A stretch of DNA of 64,000 bases from Nitrococcus mobilis Nb-231 (GCF_000153205.1 NZ_CH672427.1:478623-542622); one strand, 5' to 3'; counted from the first letter of the stretch, positions 26,847 through 35,669 are shown. Notes: generated by a model from the sequence alone, not told the origin. Numbers and translations: made by a program.

Positions 26847-27212
26847 ATGTCGCGCTCTGTACGGATCTCTGATGAGCTTTACGAGCTGCTCCAGCGCAAC
26901 GCTCAGCTGATGCACCGGAGCATCGGCCAGCAGCTTGAGTTTCTCGCGCGTCTCGGCCACGAGATCGAGACGAGTCCGTTCATCACGGCAAAGCAGCTGC
27001 GGTTGCTGATGGAGGCCGCTCGCGAGGCGGACGTCGGCAACGAAGTTTCGGACGAGCGCTTCGAAGCGGCATTTTCCGAGCTGGCGCAGATGGACGGCAA
27101 TCCAATGCTTCAGCAGCGCCTGACTGCAGCCGGTCGACCGCTAGCGGGGCGCAATAAGGGCGGAGATTTGGTGGAGCAGGCCCCTGAGGGTAAGCATCAG
27201 CAAGCCGACTGA
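26847..27212 (+). CDS. ParD-like (ribbon-helix-helix) antitoxin
   Basis: A 121-residue protein: MSRSVRISDELYELLQRNAQ, then LMHRSIGQQLEFLARLGHEI, the pattern of ParD-like antitoxins that pair with zeta or other kinases. The start at ATG 26847 follows a GGAGACGAGC ribosome site. The second half (residues 50-90, acidic) likely contacts the toxin. The stop overlaps the zeta start (TGATG). Confidence 0.8.
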   Translation: MSRSVRISDELYELLQRNAQLMHRSIGQQLEFLARLGHEIETSPFITAKQLRLLMEAAREADVGNEVSDERFEAAFSELAQMDGNPMLQQRLTAAGRPLAGRNKGGDLVEQAPEGKHQQAD

Positions 27213-27802
27213 TGGGCGCGCCGCGGCTTATCCTGCTGGTCGGCCCGAACGGCGCGGGCAAGACTTCACTCTACGAGACATTTATCGCGCGGCGCTTCCC
27301 GGAGCTACCGTTCGTCAATGCGGACCGCCTTGCCACCGAGCACTGGCCGGGTGAGGAGGAGCAGCACGCCTACGAGGCAGCCCAGCTTGCGGCAGCGCAT
27401 CGTGAGGCGTTGCTTCATGCGTACCGCTCCTTTGTGGCCGAAACTGTCTTTTCCCACCCTTCCAAGGTCGAGCTAATCGAGCGCGCCATTACCCTCGGCT
27501 ATGAGGTTTGGCTGCTCGTCATTCACGTCGATCCCGAGGTCGCTGTCGCCCGTGTGGCCTACCGGGTGGCGGAGGGCGGGCACGCCGTACCCGAGGAGAA
27601 AATCCGGAAGCGACATGTCCGGCTCCTTGATCTGATAGCCAAGGTGCTTCCCCAAGTAAATCGCGCCATCCTCTTCGACAACAACACATCGGGGCATGGC
27701 CACATCGCTATTGCCACGGTGAGTAGAGGGCGCGTGCAGTGGGGCGGGTTTGGACAGCCGGATTGGACGCAGCACCTTCTCAGGAAGGCGGGCTTGTTAT
27801 AG
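27212..27802 (+). CDS. Zeta-toxin-family kinase
   Basis: A 196-residue P-loop protein with Walker A VGPNGAGKTS (10-19), followed by FVNADRLA and VAETVFSHPSKVELIERA. It also has the Arg-rich switch region VARVAYRVAEGGHAVPEEKI, as in zeta toxins and related zeta-like kinases of proteobacteria. Zeta toxins phosphorylate UDP-N-acetylglucosamine and block cell-wall synthesis. It is coupled by one base to the upstream antitoxin. Length and motifs are complete. Confidence 0.9.
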   Translation: MGAPRLILLVGPNGAGKTSLYETFIARRFPELPFVNADRLATEHWPGEEEQHAYEAAQLAAAHREALLHAYRSFVAETVFSHPSKVELIERAITLGYEVWLLVIHVDPEVAVARVAYRVAEGGHAVPEEKIRKRHVRLLDLIAKVLPQVNRAILFDNNTSGHGHIAIATVSRGRVQWGGFGQPDWTQHLLRKAGLL

Positions 27803-27997
27803 GGATTGGGTCCCGTATGGTTACGGACCTGCGAATGAATAGCTCAGGCCTGTTGGTTTGCCATTTGCCGTTGGTCGCCATTAATGCAGCCGACCTGAGG
27901 TTGCGCGCCGACTGGGCGCGTTCGAAATGATGGCGTAATAATAACCAGAGCAGGGGAGGCCAAGAAGGGGTTGTAGAGGCGGGTTGATTTCCGGCCG

Positions 27998-28567
27998 TCA
28001 GAACCAGAACAGATCGGAAAGATCGAGTGCCGCCTGCGGCAGCTTCAGCGACACGACGCGGGTCAGATCACTGGGCTGCAGGGTTTCGCGATACATGTCC
28101 TCGATCGGCGTGCGGTGCATCGTCAGCACCTTCTGCCGAAGATCGACCAGCCACACCTCCGGCACGTCGTGGCGTGCGTAGAGCGGGAGTTTGATCTCCC
28201 GGTCGAAGTCGATCGAAGTTTCGGCGACCTCGATCAGGAGCATGATATCGGCGGGAGTGGGATGTGAGTTGCGGTAGAAATCCGGGCGCGGCTTCAGGAT
28301 CGAGAGGTCCGGCTGCGGCTCGGAGTGCTCGCCCAGAACCACCGGGTTCTGAACATTAATAATGGCTTGGCCCGCCATCGCCGGCACCAGCCGGTTGTTC
28401 AGCAATGCGACTATGCCCGCATGAGCGCTTCCGATCGGCGCCATATCGATGATCTCCCCCTCGATCAACTCGACCCGATCGGTGGGACGGAAAATGCCCG
28501 CTGCGCCCATCTTGTGATAATCGGCGGTGGTCAGTCGGTGACGCGCCTGTTCCAGCAAAGCGGACAT
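27998..28567 (-). CDS. Uma2-family endonuclease (DUF820)
   Basis: A 189-residue PD-(D/E)xK-fold protein. It has VELIEGEIIDMAPIGSAHAG, EPQPDLSIL, and MLLIEVAETSIDFDREIKLP with LYARHDVPEVWLVD, the standard Uma2 order (Glu, Asp and Glu-x-Ala metal ligands, Lys). Start at 28567 (MSALLEQARHRLT). The family is common as lone genes in cyanobacteria and environmental proteobacteria; its biological role is poorly known. It converges with the zeta operon. Confidence 0.88.
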   Translation of the reverse strand: MSALLEQARHRLTTADYHKMGAAGIFRPTDRVELIEGEIIDMAPIGSAHAGIVALLNNRLVPAMAGQAIINVQNPVVLGEHSEPQPDLSILKPRPDFYRNSHPTPADIMLLIEVAETSIDFDREIKLPLYARHDVPEVWLVDLRQKVLTMHRTPIEDMYRETLQPSDLTRVVSLKLPQAALDLSDLFWF

Positions 28568-28687
28568 CGCGATTGCGCCTTTGGCTATGCAACGTGTATT
28601 CCAGTCTAGTAACCGGCCGTGCTGCCGGCAACGATAAACCTGATAAGTCGTACAATGAAGCAATGTGCCTCATCAGGTGAATCAGTT

Positions 28688-28952
28688 ATGAACCAACTGA
28701 CCTTCCGCGGGCTTGACAAGGAGCTGGAGCGGCGCATCCGCCAGCTCGCCGAGCAGGAGCATATTTCTATGAACAAGGCGGCATTAAAGCTCATGCGTCG
28801 TGGCTCGGGGTTGGATCGTGCGGTTCCCGATCCGAAATATGATCGGCGACCGTCTGGACGATTTCATCGGCTCCTGGAGCGCGGAGGAAGCCGCAGACTT
28901 CGATAATGCGGTAGCGGTATTCGAGGAGATCGATGCGGAACAATGGCAGTAA
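28688..28952 (+). pseudogene. FitA-type antitoxin, frameshifted
   Basis: The first part reads MNQLTFRGLDKELERRIRQL and AEQEHISMNKAALKLMRRG, a ribbon-helix-helix antitoxin. Near 28840 the frame slips; the family's acidic toxin-binding tail (IGDRLDDFIGSWSAEEAADF, then DNAVAVFEEIDAEQWQ) continues in the next frame to the TAA at 28952. It overlaps the start of the PIN relic, the normal operon layout. Confidence 0.8.
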
Positions 28953-29137
28953 AATTGCTGCTGGACACCATGGACACCATGGACACCATGGACACCATGG
29001 ACACCATGGACACCATGGACACCATGGACACCATGGACACCATGGACACCATGGACACCATGGACACCGGGGCCGAACTGCTATCCCGCGATGCCCATTT
29101 TGCCGAAATCGATGGATTAGTCTGGAGCAGATTTTAA
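28943..29137 (+). pseudogene. VapC-like PIN toxin with core replaced by a tandem repeat
   Basis: The 64-residue frame begins MAVKLLLDT, the start of a PIN-domain toxin including the first catalytic Asp. It ends GAELLSRDAHFAEIDGL-VWSRF, the last strand of VapC proteins. The ~90 residues between are replaced by eleven DTM units encoded by a 9-bp repeat. The other acidic residues of the active site are gone. The frame is intact, so a short Asp-Thr-Met repeat peptide could still be made. Confidence 0.8.
28964..29068 (+). repeat. 9-bp perfect tandem repeat (GACACCATG, ~11.7 copies)
   Basis: GACACCATG repeats without mismatch over 105 bp. The unit is a multiple of three, so copy-number changes keep the frame. 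The first unit coincides with codons LLDT-(N) of the PIN gene, which suggests the repeat grew from the gene's own GACACC. Confidence 0.95.
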
Positions 29138-29160
29138 CTCCTGGAGGGAATGTCGCCACT

Positions 29161-29394
29161 TTGGATTTTCCGAACGACAAGCACGAACGGCTGAAAGTAT
29201 TGGCAGAGCAGCGGGGCGTGAGCGTCAACAAGCTGATTGACGAGCTGGCGACGATTGCCCTGGCGGCGCAAGACGCCAGAATGTGGTTCGAGATTCACGC
29301 CAAGCGAGGCGATACGAAGCGCGGGCTGGCGATTCTGGACAAGCTGGATGAGCACTTTGGCACGAATGGCCGAGGATACGTGAAAGCACGGTAA
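29161..29394 (+). CDS. CopG/HicB-like antitoxin fragment, start damaged
   Basis: The frame reads LDFPNDKHERLKVLAEQRGV, then SVNKLIDELATIALAAQDAR and RGLAILDKLDEHFGTNGRG, an Arc/CopG-type antitoxin. The natural start, ATG 29150 just after GGAGGG, lies one base out of frame, so an indel has cut it off. Translation would now need the TTG at 29161. No toxin follows directly. Confidence 0.6.
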   Translation: MDFPNDKHERLKVLAEQRGVSVNKLIDELATIALAAQDARMWFEIHAKRGDTKRGLAILDKLDEHFGTNGRGYVKAR

Positions 29395-29395
29395 C

Positions 29396-29440
29396 GGATA
29401 GCGGAGGGTCCAGCGAGGCGCTACTTGCCGGCCGCTATCC
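29396..29440. terminator. Long hairpin between convergent genes
   Basis: GGATAGCGG (29396-29404) pairs perfectly with CCGCTATCC (29432-29440), which is followed by TTT. It lies just after the antitoxin-like gene and could end transcription; the 27-base loop makes it weak. Confidence 0.4.
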
Positions 29441-29557
29441 TTTAGGACTAATCCGCCGGCCGATAAAAATCACCGCGCAAGCGAGCCGGCTCGAAATCGA
29501 TGTCTGCAATTCAGGGCGGAGCTAATGGCAAGCCCTGGAACCGGACTCGATTGCTTG

Positions 29558-32500
29558 CTACTGATCGGTCTTCAGCAGTTCGTCGAGGTGAGGGGAAATA
29601 GGCTCATCGAGCGGCAGGAACCAGACGGCGGGTTTTCCTTGCTCGCGATACTGCCGCTCCAGGGTGTCGAGCACGTCTTGCGTCGACGGGGCCGGGCCGA
29701 GGAGCTTTTCCAAGTGCGAAGCCACCGGCTGGTCCAGGGGTACGTCGAGCTGGGAGGGGCCAAGGAGCCCTTCTAGATGGAGCGTGATGGGCTCTAGCGG
29801 TCCTGGCGTCTGCATCACCGCCTGTATCTGCTCTGTGATGCCATCTGACGGAACACTCAATGCTTTGAGCAGAGATCGATAGTTTTCCAAATCCGTTTGC
29901 ATGTACGGATGCGCGTAGCCAGTCATTTGCTGATAACGGTAAAAGATTGCCGCCATGCGACACATCAACGGCTCGGCCTCGACCAGGCGGTGGCCGTCCT
30001 TAAGCAACAAGGCCAGGTTGTTGAGGCCATGGGCGACATGGGGATGCTCGGGGCCGTAGGCGGCCTCGCGAATTGCCAGGGCGCGGCGGTAGAGCGGCTC
30101 GGCCTCGGCCAGGCGGTTGGTGGCCCGGAGCAATTCGGCCAGATTGTTGAGGCCGGTGGCGGCCTCGGGATGCTCGGATCCGTAGGCGGCTTCGTCGATC
30201 GCCAGGGCGCGGCGGTAGAGCGGCTCGGCCTCGGCCAGGCGGTTGGTGGCCCGGAGCAATTCGGCCAGATTGTTGAGGCCGGTGGCGGCCTCGGGATGCT
30301 CGGATCCGTAGGCGGCTTCGTTGATCGCCAGGGCGCGGCGGTAGAGCGGCTCGGCCTCGGCCAGGCGGTTAGTGACCCGGAGCAACTCGGCCAGGTTGTT
30401 GAGGTCGCGGGCGACCGCGGGATACTCGGATCCGTAGGCGGCTTCGTTGATCGCCAGGGCGCGGCGGTAGAGCGGCTCGGCCTCGGCCAGGCGGTTGGTG
30501 GCCCGGAGCAATTCGGCCAGATTGTTGAGGCCGGTGGCGGCCTCGGGATGCTCGGATCCGTAGGCGGCTTCGTCGATCGCCAGGGCGCGGCGGAAGAGCG
30601 GCTCGGCCTCGGCCAGACGGTTGGTGGCCTGGAGCAATCCGGCCAGGTTGTTGAGGCCGGTGGCGACCGCGGGATGCTCGGGGCCGTAGACGGCCTCGCC
30701 GATCGCCAGGGCACGGCGGAAGAGGGGCTCGGCCTCGGCATGCAGCGCTTTAGCGTGAAGCAATAGCGCAAGTCGGTTAATAAACAGACCTGTCGGCTCG
30801 GCTATGTCTCGCCAGTCGGCCTTCGCAGCGGCGAAGGCGATGTGGGCGCGAAGTGGCTCCCAACGCGGCCAGGTGTGCACATCCCACGGATTTCCAGGCG
30901 GTAGGGCCTCATCGAGCAGTTTCAGGGCTGATGTTAGCCACTGGACCGCCGCCGGCTGGCTGGTGCGGAGGATTTCCTGGACGACGCGATGGATCGCCAC
31001 GGTGTCGGCGGCCACCTCCCAGCGGATGAGGCTGTAGTCGGTTAACGTGGCCAGCGCTTCGCGGAGGGAGGCCTGGCCGGCCTGGGCCGAGGGGTCTGTA
31101 CGTTCGCCGTTGCCCGAGCTGCCGGCGGGCGGCTCGGCATTCGAGAGCCTGGCCGCAGCTTCGCGCCAGAGGACCGCGATTTTCTCGGCCACTTTGGCGT
31201 CCTCCGAATTTTCTGCCGGATCGAAAGCCGCTTCCGCATAGGGCAGGCCGAGCACGAACAGCGGGATCGGCTCGGGAGCGAACCAGGCCAATATATTCAG
31301 CAGCGCCACCTCTCCCGGGCCGAGCTGTTCGAGGGTCGTCTGCCAGGTGACGGCGAGGCTGCGGGGGTATTGCATCTCCCGCGCCCGATGCCAGGTTTGC
31401 ACCTGCTTATCGTGCGCTTGCCAGCGCCGCAAATAGTCGGCGAGCGAAATACGCTGGGCGGTGATGTAGGCGCCGGCTTGCTCCAGCGCCAGCGCCAAGC
31501 CAGCCAGCTCCCGGGCCAAGGCGGCCGCGCGCTGGTCGTCGTCGGGCCGAGGTTGTCGGCCCCGACAGCCGCTTTGCGGCCGGGTCCGCTCCAGCAGAAA
31601 AGCGGCGGCGGCGTCTTCTTGCAGCACGTCCAGCTCCACCGGCTCGACGTGACCGCCCCAGCGCGCCAGCCGCGAGGTGATCAGCACCTGCCCGCCTTGC
31701 AAACGGGTGAGCAAGTCCTCAGCGTAAGCGGCAGCCGCTTCCGTGTCGACGTTATCCAGGATCAGGAACCAGCCCGGATGCGTGTTCAGCCACCGCAGCG
31801 CCGCCGCCATCTGCACCGCTTCCTCGGGTGATTCCCGTTCCGGTAGATTGAGCACCCGCGGCCCGGTCAGCTCGGCCAGATTCCGTTGTAGGCTGGCCGG
31901 GGAATCGGCCGTCACGAACAGCACCGCCGAATACTCATCCGCATGTTGCCAGGCGTATTCGACCGCCAACCGTGTCTTGCCCACGCCCCCCAGGCCATGC
32001 ATGGCTTTGCCGACGAGGGCCGTCGCCTGGCCGGTCGATTTCGTCAGGCTGGCCCGCAACTGCTGGAGAACGGCTTCGCGGCCCTTGAACAGGGTGCCCA
32101 GGGATGAATAGGGGAGGGCGATGGGACGGTGCTGGGCGGGAATCTCCTCGGGCCAGAGATTGTGCAAATCACGCAGCACGTGGCGGCACAGGTGCTGTTC
32201 ATCATCGAACGTGCTGTAATGCTCGCCCAAGCCTGCCAGCCATTTCCAATGGCGCTGTTGCGGATGATCGCGGGGAAGCGGGTTTTGATCCCAATCGCCG
32301 GGCCGATAGAGATGGCAGCGCTTGCCGTGGTAGAGGGCTAGCCAGGCTTCCAGTTGCGTGTAGGTCAGTGCGGGCGGGGAAGCGTGCAGTGCCGGCGCTA
32401 GAAACGGAAACCGCGCGGGGAAATCGTCGTAGCTATCGAGCAGCCAGCGCAGTTCATCCGGTTTGAGGGTTTGCCCCCCTTGGCGGCCGACCAAGTGGAG

Positions 32501-32677
32501 TAGGGCGTCACAATGGTCGCGGATGTAGGTATCGAGGGTTTGCAGCAGCTTGCCTTCGCCCTGGACCAGATCGGTCTGCTCCTGCACCTTGACCCGCGGC
32601 AGGCTGAGATCGGCTTTCAGCATCCGGCGATGGGAGCCGAATTCGCCGGTGACGGCGGAGAGGAAAATCCGGCGCAT
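29558..32677 (-). CDS. DUF4062-NB-ARC-TPR protein (STAND NTPase)
   Basis: A 1039-residue NLR-like protein. Residues 1-70 (RRIFLSAVTGEFGSHRRMLK…HCDALLHLVGRQGG) match the DUF4062-like effector domain. Next comes an NB-ARC NTPase with Walker A GLGGVGKT (228-235), Walker B FLILDNVD (304-311) and VLITSRLARW, then a winged-helix region. About six TPR units of 42 residues (640-890), nearly identical to each other, form a sensor array, and a short unique C-terminus follows. STAND proteins of this build are implicated in signalling and phage defence. It is transcribed alone, away from hicB. Confidence 0.88.
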   Translation of the reverse strand: MRRIFLSAVTGEFGSHRRMLKADLSLPRVKVQEQTDLVQGEGKLLQTLDTYIRDHCDALLHLVGRQGGQTLKPDELRWLLDSYDDFPARFPFLAPALHASPPALTYTQLEAWLALYHGKRCHLYRPGDWDQNPLPRDHPQQRHWKWLAGLGEHYSTFDDEQHLCRHVLRDLHNLWPEEIPAQHRPIALPYSSLGTLFKGREAVLQQLRASLTKSTGQATALVGKAMHGLGGVGKTRLAVEYAWQHADEYSAVLFVTADSPASLQRNLAELTGPRVLNLPERESPEEAVQMAAALRWLNTHPGWFLILDNVDTEAAAAYAEDLLTRLQGGQVLITSRLARWGGHVEPVELDVLQEDAAAAFLLERTRPQSGCRGRQPRPDDDQRAAALARELAGLALALEQAGAYITAQRISLADYLRRWQAHDKQVQTWHRAREMQYPRSLAVTWQTTLEQLGPGEVALLNILAWFAPEPIPLFVLGLPYAEAAFDPAENSEDAKVAEKIAVLWREAAARLSNAEPPAGSSGNGERTDPSAQAGQASLREALATLTDYSLIRWEVAADTVAIHRVVQEILRTSQPAAVQWLTSALKLLDEALPPGNPWDVHTWPRWEPLRAHIAFAAAKADWRDIAEPTGLFINRLALLLHAKALHAEAEPLFRRALAIGEAVYGPEHPAVATGLNNLAGLLQATNRLAEAEPLFRRALAIDEAAYGSEHPEAATGLNNLAELLRATNRLAEAEPLYRRALAINEAAYGSEYPAVARDLNNLAELLRVTNRLAEAEPLYRRALAINEAAYGSEHPEAATGLNNLAELLRATNRLAEAEPLYRRALAIDEAAYGSEHPEAATGLNNLAELLRATNRLAEAEPLYRRALAIREAAYGPEHPHVAHGLNNLALLLKDGHRLVEAEPLMCRMAAIFYRYQQMTGYAHPYMQTDLENYRSLLKALSVPSDGITEQIQAVMQTPGPLEPITLHLEGLLGPSQLDVPLDQPVASHLEKLLGPAPSTQDVLDTLERQYREQGKPAVWFLPLDEPISPHLDELLKTDQ
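30005..30760 (-). repeat. Six near-identical 126-bp TPR-coding repeats
   Basis: The words CTCGGCCTCGGCCAGGCGGT and GAGCAATTCGGCCAGATTGT recur every 126 bp. Differences between units are few and clustered (GAC/AAC, YPAVARD variants), which points to recent unequal crossing-over or gene conversion. Confidence 0.9.
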
Positions 32678-32863
32678 TTTTGATTCCGCTAGGTTTGGTT
32701 CGTTTTGCTGTTACGCCCATGGGTTGGTCAGGCGAATGACGATGGCGCCAACAAGCCCGTAGATTTCCAAAGTATACGTTTGGGGCTCCACGCGCCAGGT
32801 GAAACTGACGCCGTGATGCGCACCTGGGCTATGCTGATTCCAGGCCCGTCAGAAGCGAAACAG

Positions 32864-32974
32864 ATGATCGTGCGGCGGGGCGGGTGTAAGTCGGAGCCGC
32901 TCATGCACGGCGGCAACAAGGAGTTGGGCAAGGGACTGGTGGAGAAGATCAAAAAGGATCTCGGCTTGAAGTGA
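32864..32974 (+). pseudogene. HicA relic (C-terminal part)
   Basis: The frame reads MIVRRGGCKSE…HGGNKELGKGLVEKIKKDLG-LK. The last 18 residues match the C-terminus of HicA toxins; the N-terminal half with the catalytic region is missing. It lies directly before hicB, the normal toxin-first order. A related fragment is at 43466-43543. Confidence 0.65.
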
Positions 32975-32986
32975 GGTGGTGCGATT

Positions 32987-33409
32987 TTGATCTATCCGGC
33001 AACGCTGAGCGCAGATACCAACAACACTGTTTTGGTGATCTTCCCGGACTTTCCGGAAGCGGCAACCTTCGGTGAGGATGGGGTGGATGCCCTTACGCGC
33101 GCGGTGGACGCCCTCGAGGAAGTAATGGCCTGCCGGATCGCCGACCGTGAGGAGGTCCCACAGCCCTCGGCGGTGGGCCAAGGGCAATACGGCGTCCGCC
33201 TGCCAGCACTGACGGAGGCCAAAGTGTTGCTCTATCAGGAGATGCGTGCTCAGGGTGTGCGTAAGGCGGATCTGGCGCGGCGGCTTCATTGGCATATGCC
33301 GCAAGTGGACCGTCTGCTCGATCTCAACCACGCCTCCCGCCTCGATCAAATCGAGGCCGCCCTGGCCGCGCTCGGTAAACGGTTGGATGTGACGGTCGAG
33401 CTTGCTTGA
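32987..33409 (+). CDS. hicB: HicB-family antitoxin with C-terminal HTH
   Basis: A 140-residue HicB. The N-terminal half has the RNase H-like fold (NTVLVIFPDFPEAATFGEDG, then DALTRAVDALEEVMACRIAD). The C-terminal half has an XRE-type helix-turn-helix (MRAQGVRKADLARRLHWHMP, then QVDRLLDLNHASRLDQIEAA). Start TTG 32987 follows a GAGGTGG site. With hicA broken it may persist as an orphan repressor. Confidence 0.85.
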   Translation: MIYPATLSADTNNTVLVIFPDFPEAATFGEDGVDALTRAVDALEEVMACRIADREEVPQPSAVGQGQYGVRLPALTEAKVLLYQEMRAQGVRKADLARRLHWHMPQVDRLLDLNHASRLDQIEAALAALGKRLDVTVELA

Positions 33410-33525
33410 CGCGCGCTAAAGTGCTTAGAACTCCAGCCGATCAGGGCTTCTCGCTGCTTCCGGCGCCCCAAGGCGCAAGGACCAGGCGATGCAAACGCCT
33501 GGTCCTTGACACCTGCAAAGCCGTG

Positions 33526-34806
33526 TCAGTTGTTGTCCTGCGCGGTCAGGCAATTGTGCCGGATCAACGTCTCGAATAGGTTGCTGTTGAAGCGGCTGGT
33601 GTTGTTCCAATAATAATCCCGCATATTCACGCCATCGGCGCCGGATTCGAAGTCTTGCCGGTTGCCCGTTCCATTGGGAAACTGGCGCCAGCCCTGGGCG
33701 ATCCAGGTCGTACTGTACGACATGCGGTCATCCCAGCTCGAGGCGATACCGCTGCCGTTCTCGTTATTGAAGTCATCCAGATCCCAGAAGGCCTTGGCGA
33801 CCTGATACGTGCTGTGGGCATTGTCCATGCAGCTCGCTTGGAAGGGGGCGGCTGTCTCGAAGTTGCGCCCCCAACCGAACGGAACCGTACTGGCATTATT
33901 GGGTTCATACCAACTGACCACACCGATGAAATTGGCCCACCCCTCGGTCGTCGCGCAGGATTCGTGCTCGATGGAGGTGAGTGAATGGCCGCTCCCGTTC
34001 CGGCTGCAGTCATTGCGCAGAGAGTCCTGGTTGAACTCCTGCATCTGAATGATATGGCCGATCTCATGAGCCACATTGAAGCCGTTGTTGCCGCGGCTCT
34101 GGGTGATATGGGTCTCGGTGCGGCTAACCGCACAGCTGGTCGGGCAGCTGTCTCTGCCGGGGTAGTGCAGATTCACATGCCTGTCCATGATCTCCCCAAA
34201 GGCCTGGAGGGCATGCTGCGCCGAATCGAGCGCCATAATCCGTAGTGCTCTTTCCGATGCGACATTGAAGGTCGGCACGAGGCTTGCCCCAGGTAGAATC
34301 TGACAGTTGGTTCCAGTTCGGCAGTTCCGTGCCACATAGCGGTCGGCGTCGCCCGCTTGTCCGTTGCGCCAAGTTGTTGCCGGATGGTCGCTGCCATTGG
34401 TACGCACCGCCTTGACCCGAACATAATTGCTATAGCCGGTGCGGTTGACCTGGTTGATGTAGCGAATGTAAATGTCCGGGTTGGCCTCTCCCTTGTAGTA
34501 GGAGGTCCCTTCCCATGCGAATGATGTGCAGCGCCGGCCGGCTCCGCCCACATACCAGGTGCCGATCAATTCATCGTTGCCGTCGCTGTCCTTGTCCCAG
34601 AGTTGGTATTGGTGGCCAACGGCGTCGACGAGGCCGCCGCGGTTGCACCCCCGGCGGTTACCCGTCTCGGATGTAGTGGCGCAGTTGGTGCGATCGTCGG
34701 CAAGCTTGAGCTGAAAGCATACCGTGCGCTGCGTTGACCAGGCGGGAGTTGCGGAGGCAAAAAGGACGCAGGCTCCTCCCAATGCGATGAACTTCGTTGC
34801 GTACAT
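33526..34806 (-). CDS. Secreted HExxH metalloprotease-like protein
   Basis: A 426-residue protein with a signal peptide (FIALGGACVLFASATPAWS, cleavage near 24). The zinc site is HEIGH (247-251) in NVAHEIGHIIQMQEF, with a likely third ligand Glu288 in TTEGWANF, a gluzincin-like arrangement. About 14 cysteines suggest disulfides and secretion. The N-terminal ~150 residues form a separate domain (GHQYQLWDKDSDGNDELIGT). No precise family recognised. It follows the 34842 gene by 35 bp and is likely in the same operon. Confidence 0.75.
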   Translation of the reverse strand: MYATKFIALGGACVLFASATPAWSTQRTVCFQLKLADDRTNCATTSETGNRRGCNRGGLVDAVGHQYQLWDKDSDGNDELIGTWYVGGAGRRCTSFAWEGTSYYKGEANPDIYIRYINQVNRTGYSNYVRVKAVRTNGSDHPATTWRNGQAGDADRYVARNCRTGTNCQILPGASLVPTFNVASERALRIMALDSAQHALQAFGEIMDRHVNLHYPGRDSCPTSCAVSRTETHITQSRGNNGFNVAHEIGHIIQMQEFNQDSLRNDCSRNGSGHSLTSIEHESCATTEGWANFIGVVSWYEPNNASTVPFGWGRNFETAAPFQASCMDNAHSTYQVAKAFWDLDDFNNENGSGIASSWDDRMSYSTTWIAQGWRQFPNGTGNRQDFESGADGVNMRDYYWNNTSRFNSNLFETLIRHNCLTAQDNN

Positions 34807-34841
34807 GACGATGCCCCTTTATGTCCTTATGCGATGTAGGC

Positions 34842-35621
34842 TCAGTCCTCGTTGGCTTCGCTCATGTCGGCTTTCTGCCGGTATTGTCTCTCCTCGTTCA
34901 GACGCTCGGATGCGCCCTCTCCAGTACGACCGAGGGGTTGATCGAAGGATTCGGGCATCGGCTTGAACTCTTGGGTTTGCTGCGCGCCCGCAGCGTCTTC
35001 AGCGGCCGCGCCTTGTTCGACCAACACCGTCTGGCCCTCCGGGCCAACCGCCGGTTCAGGCCGCTCGATGAACCGCGAGTATTGGGTTAAAGACGCGGGC
35101 GTCAGCTTGCCCTTCGCGACGCGGAAGTAGACCCATCGTTCCACTTCGATGGGACGGACCGTTTCTTTGTCGCCTTTCAGAGCGCCGGTGACGATGATTT
35201 TCTGGGCATAGACCCCATCATCCATCTTCGTGCGCGTGTCCGTGCGAAGCGGTAGGATGGCCACGGCGCCTGGTCCCTCGTCATCGGTCGCCGCCTCCTG
35301 GCGCTCGAACTCGAGCGGTGCCTTGCTCTTGGAAACCGGCCGGCCTTTGGAATAGAGCACGTGCGTGGCCGTGACGTTGCCGACCTCGTTGGGATCAATG
35401 CCGATCACCACGGACAATTTGTTGTCGGTCTGCTTGAGGACACCGCGTCCCGGGTCAGCCTGTTCAAGGAATCTGATGGGTTGCTGCGGCTCTGTTGCTT
35501 GGGCCGTCGTTCCCCCAAAGAAAGCGCCAACCGCCAAGCCAACGATCAGCGCACCAAGATGTGGTCCCGCAGCGCGCGGCCGCTGGCCACCGGCTTCTCC
35601 ACGTCTGCTGATCTCTTGCAT
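34842..35621 (-). CDS. Hypothetical exported protein, partner of the metalloprotease
   Basis: A 259-residue protein. Start ATG 35621 has a strong GGAAGGAG site. One hydrophobic segment (about 23-41, HLGALIVGLAVGAFFGGTTA) acts as a signal or anchor. The remaining region (NKLSVVIGIDPNEVGNVTAT, then MDDGVYAQKIIVTGALKGDK) looks like beta-strand-rich secreted domains with a charged Gln/Glu-rich tail. Function unknown. Position and direction suggest co-expression with the protease; it could be a substrate, inhibitor or anchor. Confidence 0.65.
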   Translation of the reverse strand: MQEISRRGEAGGQRPRAAGPHLGALIVGLAVGAFFGGTTAQATEPQQPIRFLEQADPGRGVLKQTDNKLSVVIGIDPNEVGNVTATHVLYSKGRPVSKSKAPLEFERQEAATDDEGPGAVAILPLRTDTRTKMDDGVYAQKIIVTGALKGDKETVRPIEVERWVYFRVAKGKLTPASLTQYSRFIERPEPAVGPEGQTVLVEQGAAAEDAAGAQQTQEFKPMPESFDQPLGRTGEGASERLNEERQYRQKADMSEANED

Positions 35622-35669
35622 GATTGAAGCTCCTTCCTGAGCGGCCACAAAGGCATTTGCATCCTGCCC

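Noticed and set aside
28964-29068. CRISPR-like array
   Set aside because: Unit is only 9 bp with no spacers; it is a plain tandem repeat.
29897-30766. Gly-rich repeat protein on the plus strand opposite the TPR array
   Set aside because: Repeats only mirror the 126-bp TPR-coding units; no start signals.
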